Assembly: GCF_946227985.1 (NCBI RefSeq)
Contig: NZ_CAMKGL010000014.1
Coordinates: forward strand, 1-64,000
Length of the DNA: 64,000 bases
Direction of reading: 5' to 3'
From: Serratia quinivorans
GTDB lineage: Bacteria; Pseudomonadota; Gammaproteobacteria; Enterobacterales; Enterobacteriaceae
Made by a program: the position numbers and the translations under genes. The notes under the pieces were generated by a model, which saw only the letters and a list, made by a program, of their open reading frames with translations, was not told where the DNA came from and did no database searches. Below are positions 1-9,394 of the stretch, piece by piece. Every line of letters begins with the position of its first letter. Position 1 is the first letter of the stretch.

Positions 1-103
1 AAACAACTTATTGCTTGGTCACTCTTCAAGACTTGATATTTTTTCGAACCCGAAGGTTCTGGATATCGTCTTGTGGAGTGCCCACACAGATTGTCTGATA
101 AAT

Positions 104-115
104 TGTTAAAGAGCA
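104..115 (-). promoter_or_regulatory. rrn boxA antitermination site
   Basis: The minus strand reads TGCTCTTTAACA, the canonical rrn boxA bound as RNA by NusB-NusE. It lies about 40 bases downstream of the P2 -10 element. Confidence 0.9.
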
Positions 116-154
116 GTGAGTTAGCCGCCGTGGCGCGCTATCTCGAGGTGGCGT

Positions 155-182
155 ATATTACGCTTTCCTCTTTCAGAGTCAA
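155..182 (-). promoter_or_regulatory. rrn P2 promoter
   Basis: On the minus strand: -35 TTGACT (177-182), 16-bp spacer, -10 TAATAT (155-160). Sequence and position match rrn P2 of enterobacteria, the weaker constitutive promoter. Confidence 0.85.
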
Positions 183-262
183 CCCCTAAATTTCAGGATT
201 TTTCTCTTCGAACCCCGGAGACTCTGTGAAGTTGTTCACATGTTCCGTGTCGATGGAGGCGC

Positions 263-290
263 ATTATAGGGAGCTGGTTCAGAATGACAA
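263..290 (-). promoter_or_regulatory. rrn P1 promoter
   Basis: On the minus strand: -35 TTGTCA (285-290), 16-bp spacer, consensus -10 TATAAT (263-268), then a GC-rich discriminator (GCGCC). This is the usual form of rrn P1, which is controlled by ppGpp/DksA and initiating NTP through the discriminator and by Fis/UP elements upstream. The upstream sites would overlap the 3' end of gmhB; I did not resolve individual Fis sites. Confidence 0.85.
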
Positions 291-342
291 GGGTTTATAT
301 TCACTTTCTATCTGACCGCTCACTATTCACGCACAACGCCTA

Positions 343-906
343 CTAAACCCGCTTTTTGATGGCTTCGGGCAGATCTGCCAGGCTGTTTATCACCCAATCT
401 GCCAGTTTCTCACCTTGTTCAGTGACAGGTTTGCCGGTACGCACCAGCACCTTGGTCCCGACGCCTGCCGCTATTGCGGCCTGCATATCTTCCGGTTTGT
501 CGCCAACCATATAAGAAGCAGCCATATCAATGTTCAATTCCTGCTGCGCCTGCAACAACATGCCCGGCTGAGGTTTACGGCAGTCGCACACCTGACGGAA
601 CTCTTCTACTACTGCATCAGGATGATGTGGACAGAAATAGATACCGTCCAGGTCAACATCGCGATCGGCCAGCGACCAGTCCATCCACTCGGTCAGGTAC
701 ATAAATTGGTCTTCGCTGAACATGCCGCGCGCGATGCCGGACTGGTTGGTCACCAATACCAGAGCAAAGCCCATCTTTTTGAGTTCGCGACAGGCGTCAA
801 TCACGCCATCTATAAAGTGGAAATTATCGATTTCATGAACGTAGCCATGATCGACATTAATCGTGCCATCACGATCGAGGAAAATTGCTGGAACGCTTTG
901 TGTCAC
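343..906 (-). CDS. gmhB: D-glycero-beta-D-manno-heptose-1,7-bisphosphate 7-phosphatase
   Basis: Removes the 7-phosphate of heptose 1,7-bisphosphate in cytosolic ADP-heptose synthesis, supplying the LPS inner core. The HAD-family nucleophile motif FLDRDGT is at the N-terminus, and the histidinol-phosphatase-type zinc site is seen as CPHHP followed by CDCRKP. Protein is 188 residues (E. coli about 191). A longer reading frame exists, but a GTG at 906 has AGGAG seven bases upstream and gives the family N-terminus ([15 protein letters not shown]), so I use GTG. It is single, between metN (divergent) and the rrn promoters, as in E. coli. Confidence 0.93.
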   Translation of the reverse strand: MTQSVPAIFLDRDGTINVDHGYVHEIDNFHFIDGVIDACRELKKMGFALVLVTNQSGIARGMFSEDQFMYLTEWMDWSLADRDVDLDGIYFCPHHPDAVVEEFRQVCDCRKPQPGMLLQAQQELNIDMAASYMVGDKPEDMQAAIAAGVGTKVLVRTGKPVTEQGEKLADWVINSLADLPEAIKKRV

Positions 907-990
907 CGGTTTGCTCCTGAGGGCCTGAAAACGCCGACAGTATCGCATGTTTTACCCGGCACTGAGAACGGCAGAGAACAGCGTTGATCG

Positions 991-1021
991 TTGACTTGGA
1001 CGTCTAGACGCCTTAACATCT
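991..1021 (+). promoter_or_regulatory. metNIQ promoter with tandem met boxes (MetJ operator)
   Basis: -35 TTGACT (991-996) and -10 TAACAT (1014-1019) with a 17-bp spacer. The spacer holds two adjacent 8-bp met boxes, GGACGTCT (998-1005) and AGACGCCT (1006-1013), against consensus AGACGTCT; a weaker third (TAACATCT, 1014-1021) covers the -10. MetJ with S-adenosylmethionine should occlude the promoter, repressing methionine uptake when methionine is plentiful. Confidence 0.85.
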
Positions 1022-1093
1022 GACTCATACCTTGGTCCACGCCAGGGTTTACTTTTATCTAGCCACGGGCAACCACGCTAAAATAAGAAGAAT

Positions 1094-2125
1094 ATGATTA
1101 AACTTTCTAACATCACCAAAGTGTTCCAGCAGGGTTCGCGCACCATTACCGCGCTCTCTGACGTGACTCTTCACGTCCCTGCCGGGCAAATTTATGGCGT
1201 TATCGGTGCATCAGGCGCCGGTAAAAGTACGTTAATCCGCTGCGCCAACATGCTTGAGCGCCCTACCTCCGGCCAGGTACTGGTTGACGGACAGGATCTG
1301 ACCTCGCTGTCCGAAGGCGAACTGACGCGCGCACGACGTCAGATCGGTATGATATTTCAGCACTTTAACCTGTTGTCTTCCCGCACGGTGTTTGGCAACG
1401 TTGCATTGCCGCTGGAGCTGGACAACACTCCACGCGCTGAAATCAAAAAACGTGTAACCGAATTGCTGGAACTGGTCGGGCTGTCAGACAAACATGACGC
1501 CTATCCGGCCAACCTGTCAGGCGGTCAAAAACAACGCGTAGCGATTGCCCGTGCGCTGGCAAGCCAACCCAAAGTCCTGCTGTGTGATGAAGCCACCAGC
1601 GCGCTGGACCCAGCAACCACCCGTTCAATTCTGGAACTGCTGAAAGACATTAACCGTCGTCTCGGTCTGACCATCCTGCTGATCACCCATGAAATGGATG
1701 TAGTTAAACGCATCTGCGATCAGGTTGCAGTTATCAGCCAGGGTCAGTTGATTGAGAAAGACAGCGTCAGCGAAGTGTTCTCGCACCCGAAAACTCCGCT
1801 GGCCCAGCAGTTTATTCAAGCCACACTGCATTTGGATATCCCGGACGACTATGCCAAACGCCTTGCACCGGAACGCAGTGGCGGCCGTCAGCCCCTTTTG
1901 CGTCTGGAGTTCACCGGCCAATCCGTTGATGCGCCGCTGCTGTCAGAAGCCGCTCGTCGTTTCAACGTTAACAACAACATTATCAGTGCACAGATGGATT
2001 ATGCCGGCGGCGTTAAATTCGGCGTGATGTTGGCAGAGCTGCATGGCAGTGATGAAGATGCGCTGGCAACGATTAAGTTCCTGCAGGAAAATCAGGTAAA
2101 AGTAGAGGTTCTGGGTTATGTCTGA
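1094..2125 (+). CDS. metN: D-/L-methionine ABC transporter, ATP-binding subunit
   Basis: ATPase of the MetNIQ importer on the cytoplasmic face of the inner membrane. Walker [10 protein letters not shown] lies near residue 40, signature LSGGQKQR near 140, Walker [12 protein letters not shown] near 160, and the switch histidine in LLITHEMDV near 195. The C-terminal ~100 residues form the ACT-like NIL domain that binds methionine and gives trans-inhibition. Length 343 as in the family. It overlaps metI by 8 bp, indicating translational coupling. First gene of the MetJ-regulated operon. Confidence 0.97.
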   Translation: MIKLSNITKVFQQGSRTITALSDVTLHVPAGQIYGVIGASGAGKSTLIRCANMLERPTSGQVLVDGQDLTSLSEGELTRARRQIGMIFQHFNLLSSRTVFGNVALPLELDNTPRAEIKKRVTELLELVGLSDKHDAYPANLSGGQKQRVAIARALASQPKVLLCDEATSALDPATTRSILELLKDINRRLGLTILLITHEMDVVKRICDQVAVISQGQLIEKDSVSEVFSHPKTPLAQQFIQATLHLDIPDDYAKRLAPERSGGRQPLLRLEFTGQSVDAPLLSEAARRFNVNNNIISAQMDYAGGVKFGVMLAELHGSDEDALATIKFLQENQVKVEVLGYV

Positions 2126-2771
2126 GGCAATGATGTGGTTAATGGCTCGTGGCGTGTGGGAAACCGTCATGATGACCTTTGTCTCCGGCTTCTTCGGTTT
2201 CGTACTCGGCCTGCCGGTTGGTGTGCTGCTGTATGTGACCCGCCCGGGGCAAATCGCGGCCAACAACACGCTATATAGAACGCTGTCCGGGCTGGTGAAC
2301 GTTTTCCGTTCCATTCCGTTCATTATTCTGTTGGTGTGGATGATTCCATTTACTCGTTTGATCGTCGGTACCTCGATCGGTCTGCAGGCAGCTATCGTAC
2401 CGCTGACCGTAGGCGCGGCACCGTTTATTGCCCGTATGGTGGAAAACGCCCTGCTGGAGATCCCCTCCGGTCTGGTGGAGGCCGCCCGCGCTATGGGGGC
2501 GACCCCGATGCAAATCATCAAAAAGGTGCTGCTGCCGGAAGCCCTGCCGGGTCTGGTTAACGCCGCCACTATCACCCTGATCACTTTGGTGGGTTATTCC
2601 GCCATGGGTGGCGCAGTCGGCGCAGGCGGTCTGGGACAGATTGGCTATCAGTACGGTTACATCGGTTATAACGCCACAGTAATGAATACCGTATTAGTAT
2701 TACTGGTGGTGCTGGTCTATTTGATTCAGTTCTTCGGTGATCGGATCGTCAAGGCCGTCACCCATAAGTAG
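2118..2771 (+). CDS. metI: D-/L-methionine ABC transporter, permease
   Basis: Inner-membrane channel subunit of MetNIQ, 217 residues with about five hydrophobic segments. The EAA coupling loop that contacts MetN is visible around residues 115-135 ([19 protein letters not shown]). Second gene of the operon: start codon inside the end of metN, 60 bp before metQ. Confidence 0.97.
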   Translation: MSEAMMWLMARGVWETVMMTFVSGFFGFVLGLPVGVLLYVTRPGQIAANNTLYRTLSGLVNVFRSIPFIILLVWMIPFTRLIVGTSIGLQAAIVPLTVGAAPFIARMVENALLEIPSGLVEAARAMGATPMQIIKKVLLPEALPGLVNAATITLITLVGYSAMGGAVGAGGLGQIGYQYGYIGYNATVMNTVLVLLVVLVYLIQFFGDRIVKAVTHK

Positions 2772-2831
2772 TTTTTACAGCAACTGCGCTCACACAGCGC
2801 ATTTCAAATGCGAGTCTAATGAGGAAGGGAT

Positions 2832-3647
2832 ATGTCGTTAAAATTTAAATCCATCGCGGCAATCGGCGCACTGATCGGTACTCTGGCTCTGGCAGGCTGC
2901 GGTCAGGAAGAAAAAGATCCGAACCATATCAAAGTCGGCGTCATTGTCGGTGCTGAACAGCAGGTCGCTGAAATCGCGCAAAAAGTGGCGAAAGAGAAAT
3001 ACGGTCTGGACGTCGAACTGGTGACTTTCAATGACTACGTGCTGCCAAACGAAGCGCTGAGCAAAGGGGATATCGATCTGAACGCCTTCCAGCACAAACC
3101 TTACCTGGATCAGCAGATCAAGGATCGCGGCTACAAACTGGTGTCGGTCGGTAACTCCTTCGTTTACCCGATTGCCGGTTACTCCAAGAAAATCAAATCG
3201 CTGGACGAACTGAAAGACGGTTCTCAGGTTGCGCTGCCTAACGATCCAACCAATCTGGGCCGCTCCCTGCTGCTGCTGCAGAAGGTTAACCTGATCAAAC
3301 TGAAAGACGGTGTTGGCCTGCTGCCGACCGTATTGGACGTGACTGAAAATCCGAAAAACCTGAAGCTGGTTGAACTGGAAGCGCCACAGCTGCCACGCTC
3401 CCTGGACGACCAACAAATCGCTCTGGCGGTGATCAACACCACTTACGCCAGCCAGATTGGCCTGACGCCGGCAAAAGACGGCCTGTTTGTAGAAGATAAA
3501 GACTCACCGTACGTTAACCTGCTGGTCGCCCGCGAAGATAACAAAGACGCGGAAAACGTGAAGAAGTTCGTTCAGGCTTATCAGTCTGACGAAGTCAATG
3601 AAGCGGCCAACAAGATCTTTAACGGTGGTGCAGTTAAAGGCTGGTAA
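2832..3647 (+). CDS. metQ: Methionine-binding lipoprotein of the MetNIQ transporter
   Basis: Periplasmic substrate-binding protein, 271 residues, anchored as a lipoprotein: signal peptide with lipobox LALAGC, lipidated Cys23, followed by Gly-Gln, so inner-membrane retention by an Asp+2 signal is not present. NLPA/MetQ family features include IKVGVIVGAEQ at the mature N-terminus and NDPTNLGRSL in the middle. A strong GAGGAAGGG ribosome-binding site precedes the ATG. Last gene of metNIQ. Confidence 0.96.
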   Translation: MSLKFKSIAAIGALIGTLALAGCGQEEKDPNHIKVGVIVGAEQQVAEIAQKVAKEKYGLDVELVTFNDYVLPNEALSKGDIDLNAFQHKPYLDQQIKDRGYKLVSVGNSFVYPIAGYSKKIKSLDELKDGSQVALPNDPTNLGRSLLLLQKVNLIKLKDGVGLLPTVLDVTENPKNLKLVELEAPQLPRSLDDQQIALAVINTTYASQIGLTPAKDGLFVEDKDSPYVNLLVAREDNKDAENVKKFVQAYQSDEVNEAANKIFNGGAVKGW

Positions 3648-3681
3648 TCATTAATTACCGAATTTATTCCTATAATTGCAA

Positions 3682-3699
3682 GGCGGGCTCCGGCCCGTC
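3682..3699. repeat. Hairpin, first copy of a 15-bp repeat
   Basis: GGCGGGC / GCCCGTC stem with a TCCG loop. The 15 bases GGGCTCCGGCCCGTC recur at 3831-3845. No T-run follows here, so this copy is not a good terminator. Confidence 0.5.
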
Positions 3700-3783
3700 G
3701 AGAGAGTTGGCATAGTTCTTTGCGGCTAAAAGTAATGATTTAGTCCTAATGAAAACAAAGAATTAGATCTTCTGAATTACCCC

Positions 3784-3820
3784 AAACATCCGAAAACCAC
3801 GTTTTTCGGGTGTTTGTCTT
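3784..3820 (+). terminator. Probable rho-independent terminator of metNIQ
   Basis: A 13-bp stem (3784-3796 with 3803-3815, one G-T pair) with a short loop, followed by GTCTT. It lies 137 bp past metQ. A-rich on the left arm and T-rich on the right, so it could act in both directions. Confidence 0.65.
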
Positions 3821-3827
3821 ATATCTA

Positions 3828-3854
3828 GACGGGCTCCGGCCCGTCTTGTTATTT
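3828..3854 (+). terminator. Second hairpin/terminator before rcsF
   Basis: Perfect stem GACGGGC / GCCCGTC with loop TCCG (3828-3845) followed by TTGTTATTT. It repeats the hairpin at 3682-3699. It would end a transcript starting between metQ and this point. Confidence 0.55.
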
Positions 3855-3913
3855 CCACCATAGATTGCTTCAATAGCGCCACTTAACTATTCCATCAAGG
3901 CAGAGGAATCTCA

Positions 3914-4318
3914 ATGCGTGCTTTACCTCTCTGTTTGTTAGCGCTTGCGCTGGCAGGGTGTTCGTCGCAGCGTTTCGCGCCCCCGTCAACAAACAGCACC
4001 AGCAAACCGGCAGTAACCACTCCGACCAAAACCACACCAGCAGCGCGTCCGGCACCGGTTAAACTGTACAAAAGTGCAGAAGAATTAGTGGGCAAACCAT
4101 TCCGCGATCTGGGTGAAGTCTCTGGTGAATCCTGCCAAACAACCGTTCAGGACTCACCACCGAATCTGGCGACCGCCCGTAAGCGTATGCAAATCCGCGC
4201 CTCTTATATGAAGGCTAATGCCGTGCTGTTGCATGACTGCCAGATTGTCAGCGGTGTTGCCGGCTGCTACCAACAGGCCATTTGCCAGGGTTCAGCGCTT
4301 AACGTTTCGTCCAAATGA
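3914..4318 (+). CDS. rcsF: Outer-membrane lipoprotein sensor of the Rcs envelope-stress phosphorelay
   Basis: RcsF detects LPS and peptidoglycan damage at the outer membrane and activates the Rcs system by relieving IgaA inhibition of RcsC/RcsD. Signal peptide with lipobox LALAGC, lipidated Cys16, then Ser-Ser, consistent with outer-membrane sorting. A proline/threonine-rich linker (about 20-50) precedes the folded domain, which has the four cysteines of the known two disulfides (ESCQ, HDCQ, AGCY, AICQ). 134 residues, the same as E. coli. It overlaps trmO by 4 bp (ATGA). Confidence 0.96.
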   Translation: MRALPLCLLALALAGCSSQRFAPPSTNSTSKPAVTTPTKTTPAARPAPVKLYKSAEELVGKPFRDLGEVSGESCQTTVQDSPPNLATARKRMQIRASYMKANAVLLHDCQIVSGVAGCYQQAICQGSALNVSSK

Positions 4319-5022
4319 CCGAATTTGTTTTCAACCAGATCGGTACCATCCGTTCACCGTATAAAGAAAAGTTCGCCGTCCCCCGCCAACCGGGGTTAGT
4401 CGAAGACGGTGGCGGTGAGTTGGTGCTGCTGCCGCCCTATAATCAGGCGGAAGCGGTACGCGGACTCAGCGAGTTCAGCCATCTGTGGGTGATGTTTATT
4501 TTCCATCAAACCATGGAAGGTGGCTGGCGCCCTACAGTCCGGCCACCCCGCCTCGGCGGTAATGCCCGGATGGGGGTTTTTGCCACCCGCTCAACCTTCC
4601 GCCCCAATCCGCTCGGTATGTCACTGATCGAATTAAAAGGCGTACGTGTGCAGGGCGGTGAAGTGGTGCTGGAGTTGGGCAGTCTCGATCTGGTTGACGG
4701 CACGCCGGTAGTAGACATCAAACCCTATCTGCCGTTTGCCGAAAGTCAGCCGCAGGCCCGCGCCGGGTTTGCTCAGGCCGCACCTGCCGGGGATATCCCG
4801 GTATGCTTTGCTCCAGAGGCGGAACAACAGCTGCTGCAACATCAGCGGCGTTATCCGCACCTGCGGCGCTTTATCAGCCAGGTGCTGGCTCAGGATCCGC
4901 GACCAGCCTACCGCAAGGGGCAAGCAGCAGAACGGGATTATGCCGTCTGGCTACTGGATTTCAACGTGCGCTGGCGAGTGGTGGGTCAACAAACCGAGGT
5001 GCTGTCTCTCGACCTGCGTTAA
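4315..5022 (+). CDS. trmO: tRNA (N6-threonylcarbamoyladenosine37-N6)-methyltransferase
   Basis: TrmO (YaeB/TsaA) uses S-adenosylmethionine to convert t6A37 to m6t6A37 in ACY-reading tRNA-Thr. The UPF0066 domain occupies the first ~150 residues, with the characteristic ATRSTFRPNPLGMS motif near residue 85; the C-terminal part (YRKGQAAERDYAVWLLDFNVRW) completes the family fold. 235 residues, as in E. coli. Translationally coupled to rcsF through a 4-bp overlap. Confidence 0.95.
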   Translation: MTEFVFNQIGTIRSPYKEKFAVPRQPGLVEDGGGELVLLPPYNQAEAVRGLSEFSHLWVMFIFHQTMEGGWRPTVRPPRLGGNARMGVFATRSTFRPNPLGMSLIELKGVRVQGGEVVLELGSLDLVDGTPVVDIKPYLPFAESQPQARAGFAQAAPAGDIPVCFAPEAEQQLLQHQRRYPHLRRFISQVLAQDPRPAYRKGQAAERDYAVWLLDFNVRWRVVGQQTEVLSLDLR

Positions 5023-5040
5023 AATTCCACCGTCTCTCTT

Positions 5041-5067
5041 TTGACAACCCGCTCGCACTGGTAAACT
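5041..5067 (+). promoter_or_regulatory. Possible proS promoter
   Basis: TTGACA (5041-5046) and TAAACT (5062-5067) with a short 15-bp spacer, about 80 bp before the proS start. The -35 is perfect; the spacing is poor. Confidence 0.35.
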
Positions 5068-5145
5068 AAATTACTTTCGAAAATTTTGGCTGCCCTACTA
5101 CTGGCAGCCGGTTGCAATTTGCAGTTCTAACGGAACCAAAACACC

Positions 5146-6864
5146 ATGCGTACTAGCCAATATCTGCTCTCCACCCTGAAGGAGACACCTGCCGATGCCG
5201 AAGTGATCAGCCACCAGCTGATGCTGCGCGCCGGGATGATTCGCAAGCTGGCCTCCGGTCTTTATACCTGGCTGCCAACCGGCCTGCGCGTTCTGAAAAA
5301 GGTTGAAAACATCGTTCGCGAAGAAATGAACAATGCTAACGCGATCGAAGTCTGCATGCCGGTGGTACAGCCAGCCGATCTGTGGCAGGAAAGCGGCCGT
5401 TGGGAACAGTATGGCCCTGAACTGCTGCGCTTTGTCGATCGCGGCGATCGTCCATTCGTGCTGGGTCCAACCCACGAAGAAGTGATCACCGACCTGATCC
5501 GTAACGAGATCAGCTCTTACAAGCAGCTGCCGCTGAACTTCTTCCAGATTCAGACCAAGTTCCGTGATGAAGTCCGCCCACGTTTCGGCGTTATGCGCTC
5601 GCGCGAATTCCTGATGAAGGATGCCTACTCGTTCCATACCTCACAGGAATCGCTGCAGGCAACCTACGAAGCAATGTACGAAGCCTACAGCAAAATCTTC
5701 AGCCGTATGGGCCTGGACTTCCGTCCGGTACATGCCGATACCGGTTCGATCGGCGGTAGTGCATCACACGAGTTCCAGGTCCTGGCCGACAGCGGTGAAG
5801 ACGATATCGTGTTTTCCACCGGCTCCGACTTTGCCGCCAATATCGAACTGGCAGAAGCGGTTGCCCCGGCTGAGCCGCGTGCGACAGCCAGTGAAGAACT
5901 GCGCATTGTGGATACCCCGAACGCCAAGACCATTGCTGAACTGGTAGAGCAATTCCAGCTGCCGGTGACGAAAACCGTCAAGACACTGCTGGTGCGTGCT
6001 AAAGAAGAGAGCGGCCACAAGCTGGTTGCCCTGTTGGTGCGTGGCGATCACGAACTGAACGAAATCAAAGCCGAGAAGCTGCCGCAGGTTGCTGCTCCGT
6101 TGGTCTTTGCTACCGAAGAAGAGATCCGCGCTATCGTAGGTGCGGGCCCAGGTTCACTCGGCCCGGTCAATTTGCAGGTTCCCGTGGTTGCCGATCGCAG
6201 CGTAGCAGCGATGAGTGATTTTGGCGCCGGCGCCAACATCGACGGCAAACACTACTTCGGTATCAACTGGGAGCGCGATCTGCCGCTGCCACAGGTTGCC
6301 GATATCCGTAACGTCGTTGAAGGCGATGCCAGCCCGGACGGTAAAGGCACACTGCTGATCAAACGCGGTATTGAAGTGGGCCATATCTTCCAGCTCGGCA
6401 CCAAATACTCGGAAGCAATGAAAGCCACCGTACAGGGCGAAGACGGCCGTAATCAGGTGCTGACCATGGGTTGTTACGGTATCGGGGTTACCCGCGTGGT
6501 CGCTGCCGCTATCGAACAGAACCATGACGAACGCGGTATCATTTGGCCGGACGCTATCGCGCCATTCCAGGTGGCTATTCTGCCAATGAACATGCACAAA
6601 TCCTTCCGCGTGCAGGCGCTGGCGGAGGAGTTGTACAACACTCTGCGTTCCCACGGTATCGACGTGATCCTCGACGACCGTAAAGAACGTCCAGGCGTGA
6701 TGTTCGCGGATATGGAACTGATTGGCGTACCGCACTCTATCGTGATCGGCGACCGTAACCTCGACAGCGAAGAGATTGAGTATAAAAACCGCCGTGTCGG
6801 CGAGAAGAAAATGATTAAAACCGGCGAAGTCATTGATTTCTTGCTGGGGCAGATCAAGCGCTAA
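5146..6864 (+). CDS. proS: Prolyl-tRNA synthetase
   Basis: Class IIa aminoacyl-tRNA synthetase charging tRNA-Pro in the cytosol; 572 residues, bacterial form. Class II motif 2 region ([21 protein letters not shown]) is near residues 140-160 and motif 3 near 440-450 (GCYGIGVTR). The YbaK-like editing insertion that hydrolyses Ala-tRNA-Pro lies at about 220-400. The C-terminus is an anticodon-binding domain. A bidirectional terminator lies 20 bp downstream, between it and convergent nlpE. Confidence 0.98.
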   Translation: MRTSQYLLSTLKETPADAEVISHQLMLRAGMIRKLASGLYTWLPTGLRVLKKVENIVREEMNNANAIEVCMPVVQPADLWQESGRWEQYGPELLRFVDRGDRPFVLGPTHEEVITDLIRNEISSYKQLPLNFFQIQTKFRDEVRPRFGVMRSREFLMKDAYSFHTSQESLQATYEAMYEAYSKIFSRMGLDFRPVHADTGSIGGSASHEFQVLADSGEDDIVFSTGSDFAANIELAEAVAPAEPRATASEELRIVDTPNAKTIAELVEQFQLPVTKTVKTLLVRAKEESGHKLVALLVRGDHELNEIKAEKLPQVAAPLVFATEEEIRAIVGAGPGSLGPVNLQVPVVADRSVAAMSDFGAGANIDGKHYFGINWERDLPLPQVADIRNVVEGDASPDGKGTLLIKRGIEVGHIFQLGTKYSEAMKATVQGEDGRNQVLTMGCYGIGVTRVVAAAIEQNHDERGIIWPDAIAPFQVAILPMNMHKSFRVQALAEELYNTLRSHGIDVILDDRKERPGVMFADMELIGVPHSIVIGDRNLDSEEIEYKNRRVGEKKMIKTGEVIDFLLGQIKR

Positions 6865-6882
6865 TCCGCTATCGCAGAAACT

Positions 6883-6908
6883 AAAAACCCGCCTAGGCGG
6901 GTTTTTTT
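6883..6908. terminator. Bidirectional terminator between proS and nlpE
   Basis: Perfect palindrome CCCGCCTAGGCGGG (6888-6901), with an A-run before and T-run after, serving both convergent genes. Confidence 0.9.
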
Positions 6909-6915
6909 ATAGCGG

Positions 6916-7599
6916 TTATTTGCTGTCGCAATTTTTACTGCGGTCGAAGGCTATTTTACCGTCCGGCACCAGCGCCTTCTCGGTTAACCCCTCTTCCATT
7001 GACGGCTGAACGCTAAAGTGACCATTCAGAGTCAGGAACACCGGTTCGCCCGGCGTTTTGTAGGCCTTGGCATAACCCTGCTCCAGCGCGATAGTATTGT
7101 CGACCGGGAAAGTTTTGCCGGTGGCGCAATCTCTGAACACCGCTGCATCCGCCATGTAGGTGTAGCTGCCTTTCAGCGACATCGGCGTTTTAGGCAAGGC
7201 TTTTTCTACCGGTTCAAGCCGGTAATTCAACTGCGACTCAATCGGCATGCCGGTTTGATCCAGCATTTCCAAACTTTTACCCGCCGGGCGGAAATAACGC
7301 TTGTCACCACGGCTGTCGGTCAGCACCAACTTATCGGCGGTACGCGCCCATTTACCGTAGTCGGCAAAGGTTTGATCGCCGTCTTTGGTGCCGCGATAGG
7401 TTTCCTGCAGGACGAAAGTACCGTCTTTATCAAGGAATAATGCGGTATCCAAACCACCGCAGTCAGCGCAAGGCAGCACCCCCTGATAACTTTGTTGCAT
7501 CGCCCGAAGCGGTTGTTCTTTCGGCTGGAAGTGGTTATTACATCCCAGTAACGAAAGTGCCCCTGCCGCTAAAAACAGGGCCAGTGTTATTTTCTTCAC
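6916..7599 (-). CDS. nlpE: Lipoprotein NlpE (CutF), copper/surface sensor for the Cpx response
   Basis: Outer-membrane lipoprotein that activates CpxA on surface contact, lipoprotein mislocalisation or copper/redox stress. Signal peptide with lipobox LSLLGC, lipidated Cys20, followed by Asn-Asn. The N-terminal domain carries the CADC pair (Cys44/Cys47) of the family; a second Cys pair (RDCATGK and the C-terminal NCDSK) matches the disulfide whose loss signals to Cpx. 227 residues, slightly shorter than E. coli (236). Confidence 0.93.
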   Translation of the reverse strand: MKKITLALFLAAGALSLLGCNNHFQPKEQPLRAMQQSYQGVLPCADCGGLDTALFLDKDGTFVLQETYRGTKDGDQTFADYGKWARTADKLVLTDSRGDKRYFRPAGKSLEMLDQTGMPIESQLNYRLEPVEKALPKTPMSLKGSYTYMADAAVFRDCATGKTFPVDNTIALEQGYAKAYKTPGEPVFLTLNGHFSVQPSMEEGLTEKALVPDGKIAFDRSKNCDSK

Positions 7600-7628
7600 A
7601 GTTATTCTCCTACTGTGTTCATGTGTCC

Positions 7629-8042
7629 TTAAGTGCGGATCTTGCCGCGCAGCGCTTTAGTCGCGCCTTTCCGTACCTTGCCTTCCAGACGACGTAATTT
7701 TGCCCCTTTGGTGGGCTTGGTCGCTCTGCGAGTTTTTTCTACCACCATCGCCTGCTGGATCAAAGTGACCAGTCTGGCCAACGCCGCCTCGCGGTTTAAT
7801 TCCTGACTGCGATATTCCTGCGCTTTGATAATCACCACGCCATCGGCGGTAATTAAATGATTATTCAGGGCCAGCAGCCTTTCCTTATAATACTCTGGCA
7901 GGCTGGATGCCCGGATGTCAAAGCGCAAATGGATAGCCGTTGAGGTTTTGTTCACGTGCTGGCCACCCGCGCCCTGCGCACGGATCGCCGTCAATTCCAC
8001 TTCGTTATCCGGTATGGCTACATTTCTTGACAGTTCAAGCAC
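7629..8042 (-). CDS. arfB: Alternative ribosome-rescue factor, peptidyl-tRNA hydrolase
   Basis: ArfB (YaeJ) enters the empty A site of stalled ribosomes and hydrolyses peptidyl-tRNA independently of a stop codon, a back-up for tmRNA. The release-factor catalytic GGQ is near residue 26 ([11 protein letters not shown]), and the basic C-terminal tail ([21 protein letters not shown]) is the part that enters the mRNA channel. 137 residues, family length. It follows yaeQ by 3 bp, so they are co-transcribed. Confidence 0.95.
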   Translation of the reverse strand: MLELSRNVAIPDNEVELTAIRAQGAGGQHVNKTSTAIHLRFDIRASSLPEYYKERLLALNNHLITADGVVIIKAQEYRSQELNREAALARLVTLIQQAMVVEKTRRATKPTKGAKLRRLEGKVRKGATKALRGKIRT

Positions 8043-8045
8043 CGG

Positions 8046-8594
8046 TCATACCTGCGCCTGTTGCCACTCGGCAAACTGGATTTCCAGACTATTCTGAGCG
8101 TCAGAAAGCCAGATAGTTCCCTCTTGCAGCGTGGCCTGCAGCGTCATATTGCGGCTGGCCAACGCCGCCAGTTTGGCTAATTGTTCATCATCCAGGAAAC
8201 GGATGCTTAGGTTTTTGTGGTTTGCCACTTTGCCTTGCATCGATTGCCACCACACGTGGCCGGCACGTTCGCCGTAAGCATACAGCACCACTCGCGGTGA
8301 CTGGTTGCAGGCCTTCTTGATGCGTTTTTCATCCGGCAGGCCCATTTCAATCCACATTTCCAGCCCGTTATGATCGTTACGCCGCCAGATTTCCGGCTCA
8401 TCATCAGCGCTCAGGCCTTTGGTAAATACCAGACGCTCATCGGCATGACAGATCCAGGCCAGCAGACGCAGCATCATGCGCTGTTCAGTTTCAGAAGGAT
8501 GTTGGGCCAGGGTAAGCGTGGCGTCGTGGTAGAAGTGACGATCCATATCAGCGATATTGACCGTGGCTTTATAAATAGTAGCTTTCAGCGCCAT
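8046..8594 (-). CDS. yaeQ: YaeQ family protein (PD-(D/E)XK fold, function unknown)
   Basis: 182 residues matching E. coli YaeQ ([16 protein letters not shown] start; [26 protein letters not shown]). YaeQ structures show a nuclease-like PD-(D/E)XK fold but no confirmed activity; an early report of RfaH suppression was indirect. The open frame extends 56 codons upstream, but the ATG at 8594 has GAGGT just upstream and gives the family N-terminus. First gene of a yaeQ-arfB pair. Confidence 0.93.
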   Translation of the reverse strand: MALKATIYKATVNIADMDRHFYHDATLTLAQHPSETEQRMMLRLLAWICHADERLVFTKGLSADDEPEIWRRNDHNGLEMWIEMGLPDEKRIKKACNQSPRVVLYAYGERAGHVWWQSMQGKVANHKNLSIRFLDDEQLAKLAALASRNMTLQATLQEGTIWLSDAQNSLEIQFAEWQQAQV

Positions 8595-8713
8595 GGGTGA
8601 CCTCATTATTATCAGGCGACAGTGTACTAGATTTGCCCCAACCGCGGCCAGCACGGCCGGGCAAAGCCCGGTGCGAAAGCCGCGCTGAGGTGCTAATAAC
8701 TCCACAATAGCTG

Positions 8714-8722
8714 TGCTATAGT
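8714..8722 (+). promoter_or_regulatory. Possible yaeP-rof promoter (extended -10)
   Basis: TGC followed by TATAGT at 8717-8722, an extended -10 element, about 85 bp before yaeP. I see no good -35. Confidence 0.4.
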
Positions 8723-8729
8723 CGTCTAG

Positions 8730-9258
<529 letters not shown>

Positions 9259-9282
9259 TTTAGCGGTAACGCCATCCCAACA

Positions 9283-9310
9283 GGGCAGCCCAACGGCTGC
9301 CCTCGTCATT
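9283..9310 (+). terminator. Terminator of yaeP-rof
   Basis: Stem GGGCAGCC (9283-9290) / GGCTGCCC (9295-9302), loop CAAC, then TCGTCATTTAT. The T-run is interrupted, so efficiency is uncertain. Confidence 0.6.
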
Positions 9311-9324
9311 TATGCCCTTAGGCT

Positions 9325-9394
9325 GGCTAGGGTTTGAGACTGGCTAGGGTTTGAGACTGGCCTAGGGTTTGAGACTGGCCTAGGGTTTGAGACT
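9325..9394. repeat. Four tandem 17-18-bp repeats of a gene's 3' end
   Basis: Four head-to-tail copies of GGC(C)TAGGGTTTGAGACT: 9325-9341 and 9342-9358 (17 bp), 9359-9376 and 9377-9394 (18 bp). On the minus strand each unit reads AGTCTCAAACCCTAG, i.e. Ser-Leu-Lys-Pro-stop, the last codons of the cytochrome c gene. The first copy met by the ribosome holds the real stop (9380-9382); the rest are untranslated duplicates. Confidence 0.95.

Larger units (their letters stand above)
1..262 (-). ncRNA. rRNA operon leader (5' part of rrn transcript; 16S lies outside the window to the left)
   Basis: Read on the minus strand this is a typical enterobacterial rrn leader: a P1 and a P2 promoter, then a boxA (TGCTCTTTAACA, 104-115) followed by the conserved ATTTATCAGACAATCTGTG segment, and near the window edge the conserved TCAAGAGTGA segment that precedes 16S rRNA. 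The 16S gene itself should begin a few tens of bases beyond base 1. boxA loads the Nus antitermination complex that keeps RNA polymerase Rho-resistant over the operon. Position next to gmhB and metNIQ matches rrnH of E. coli, so this is probably the rrnH equivalent. Confidence 0.9.

Noticed and set aside
4633-4923. Minus-strand frame opposite trmO (and similar long antisense frames opposite bamA, glnD, tsf and amiC)
   Set aside because: These are shadows of highly expressed genes with strong codon bias; no ribosome-binding site or family motif supports them.
9325-9394. Possible CRISPR-like repeat array
   Set aside because: Units are directly adjacent with no spacers and derive from the cytochrome gene end.
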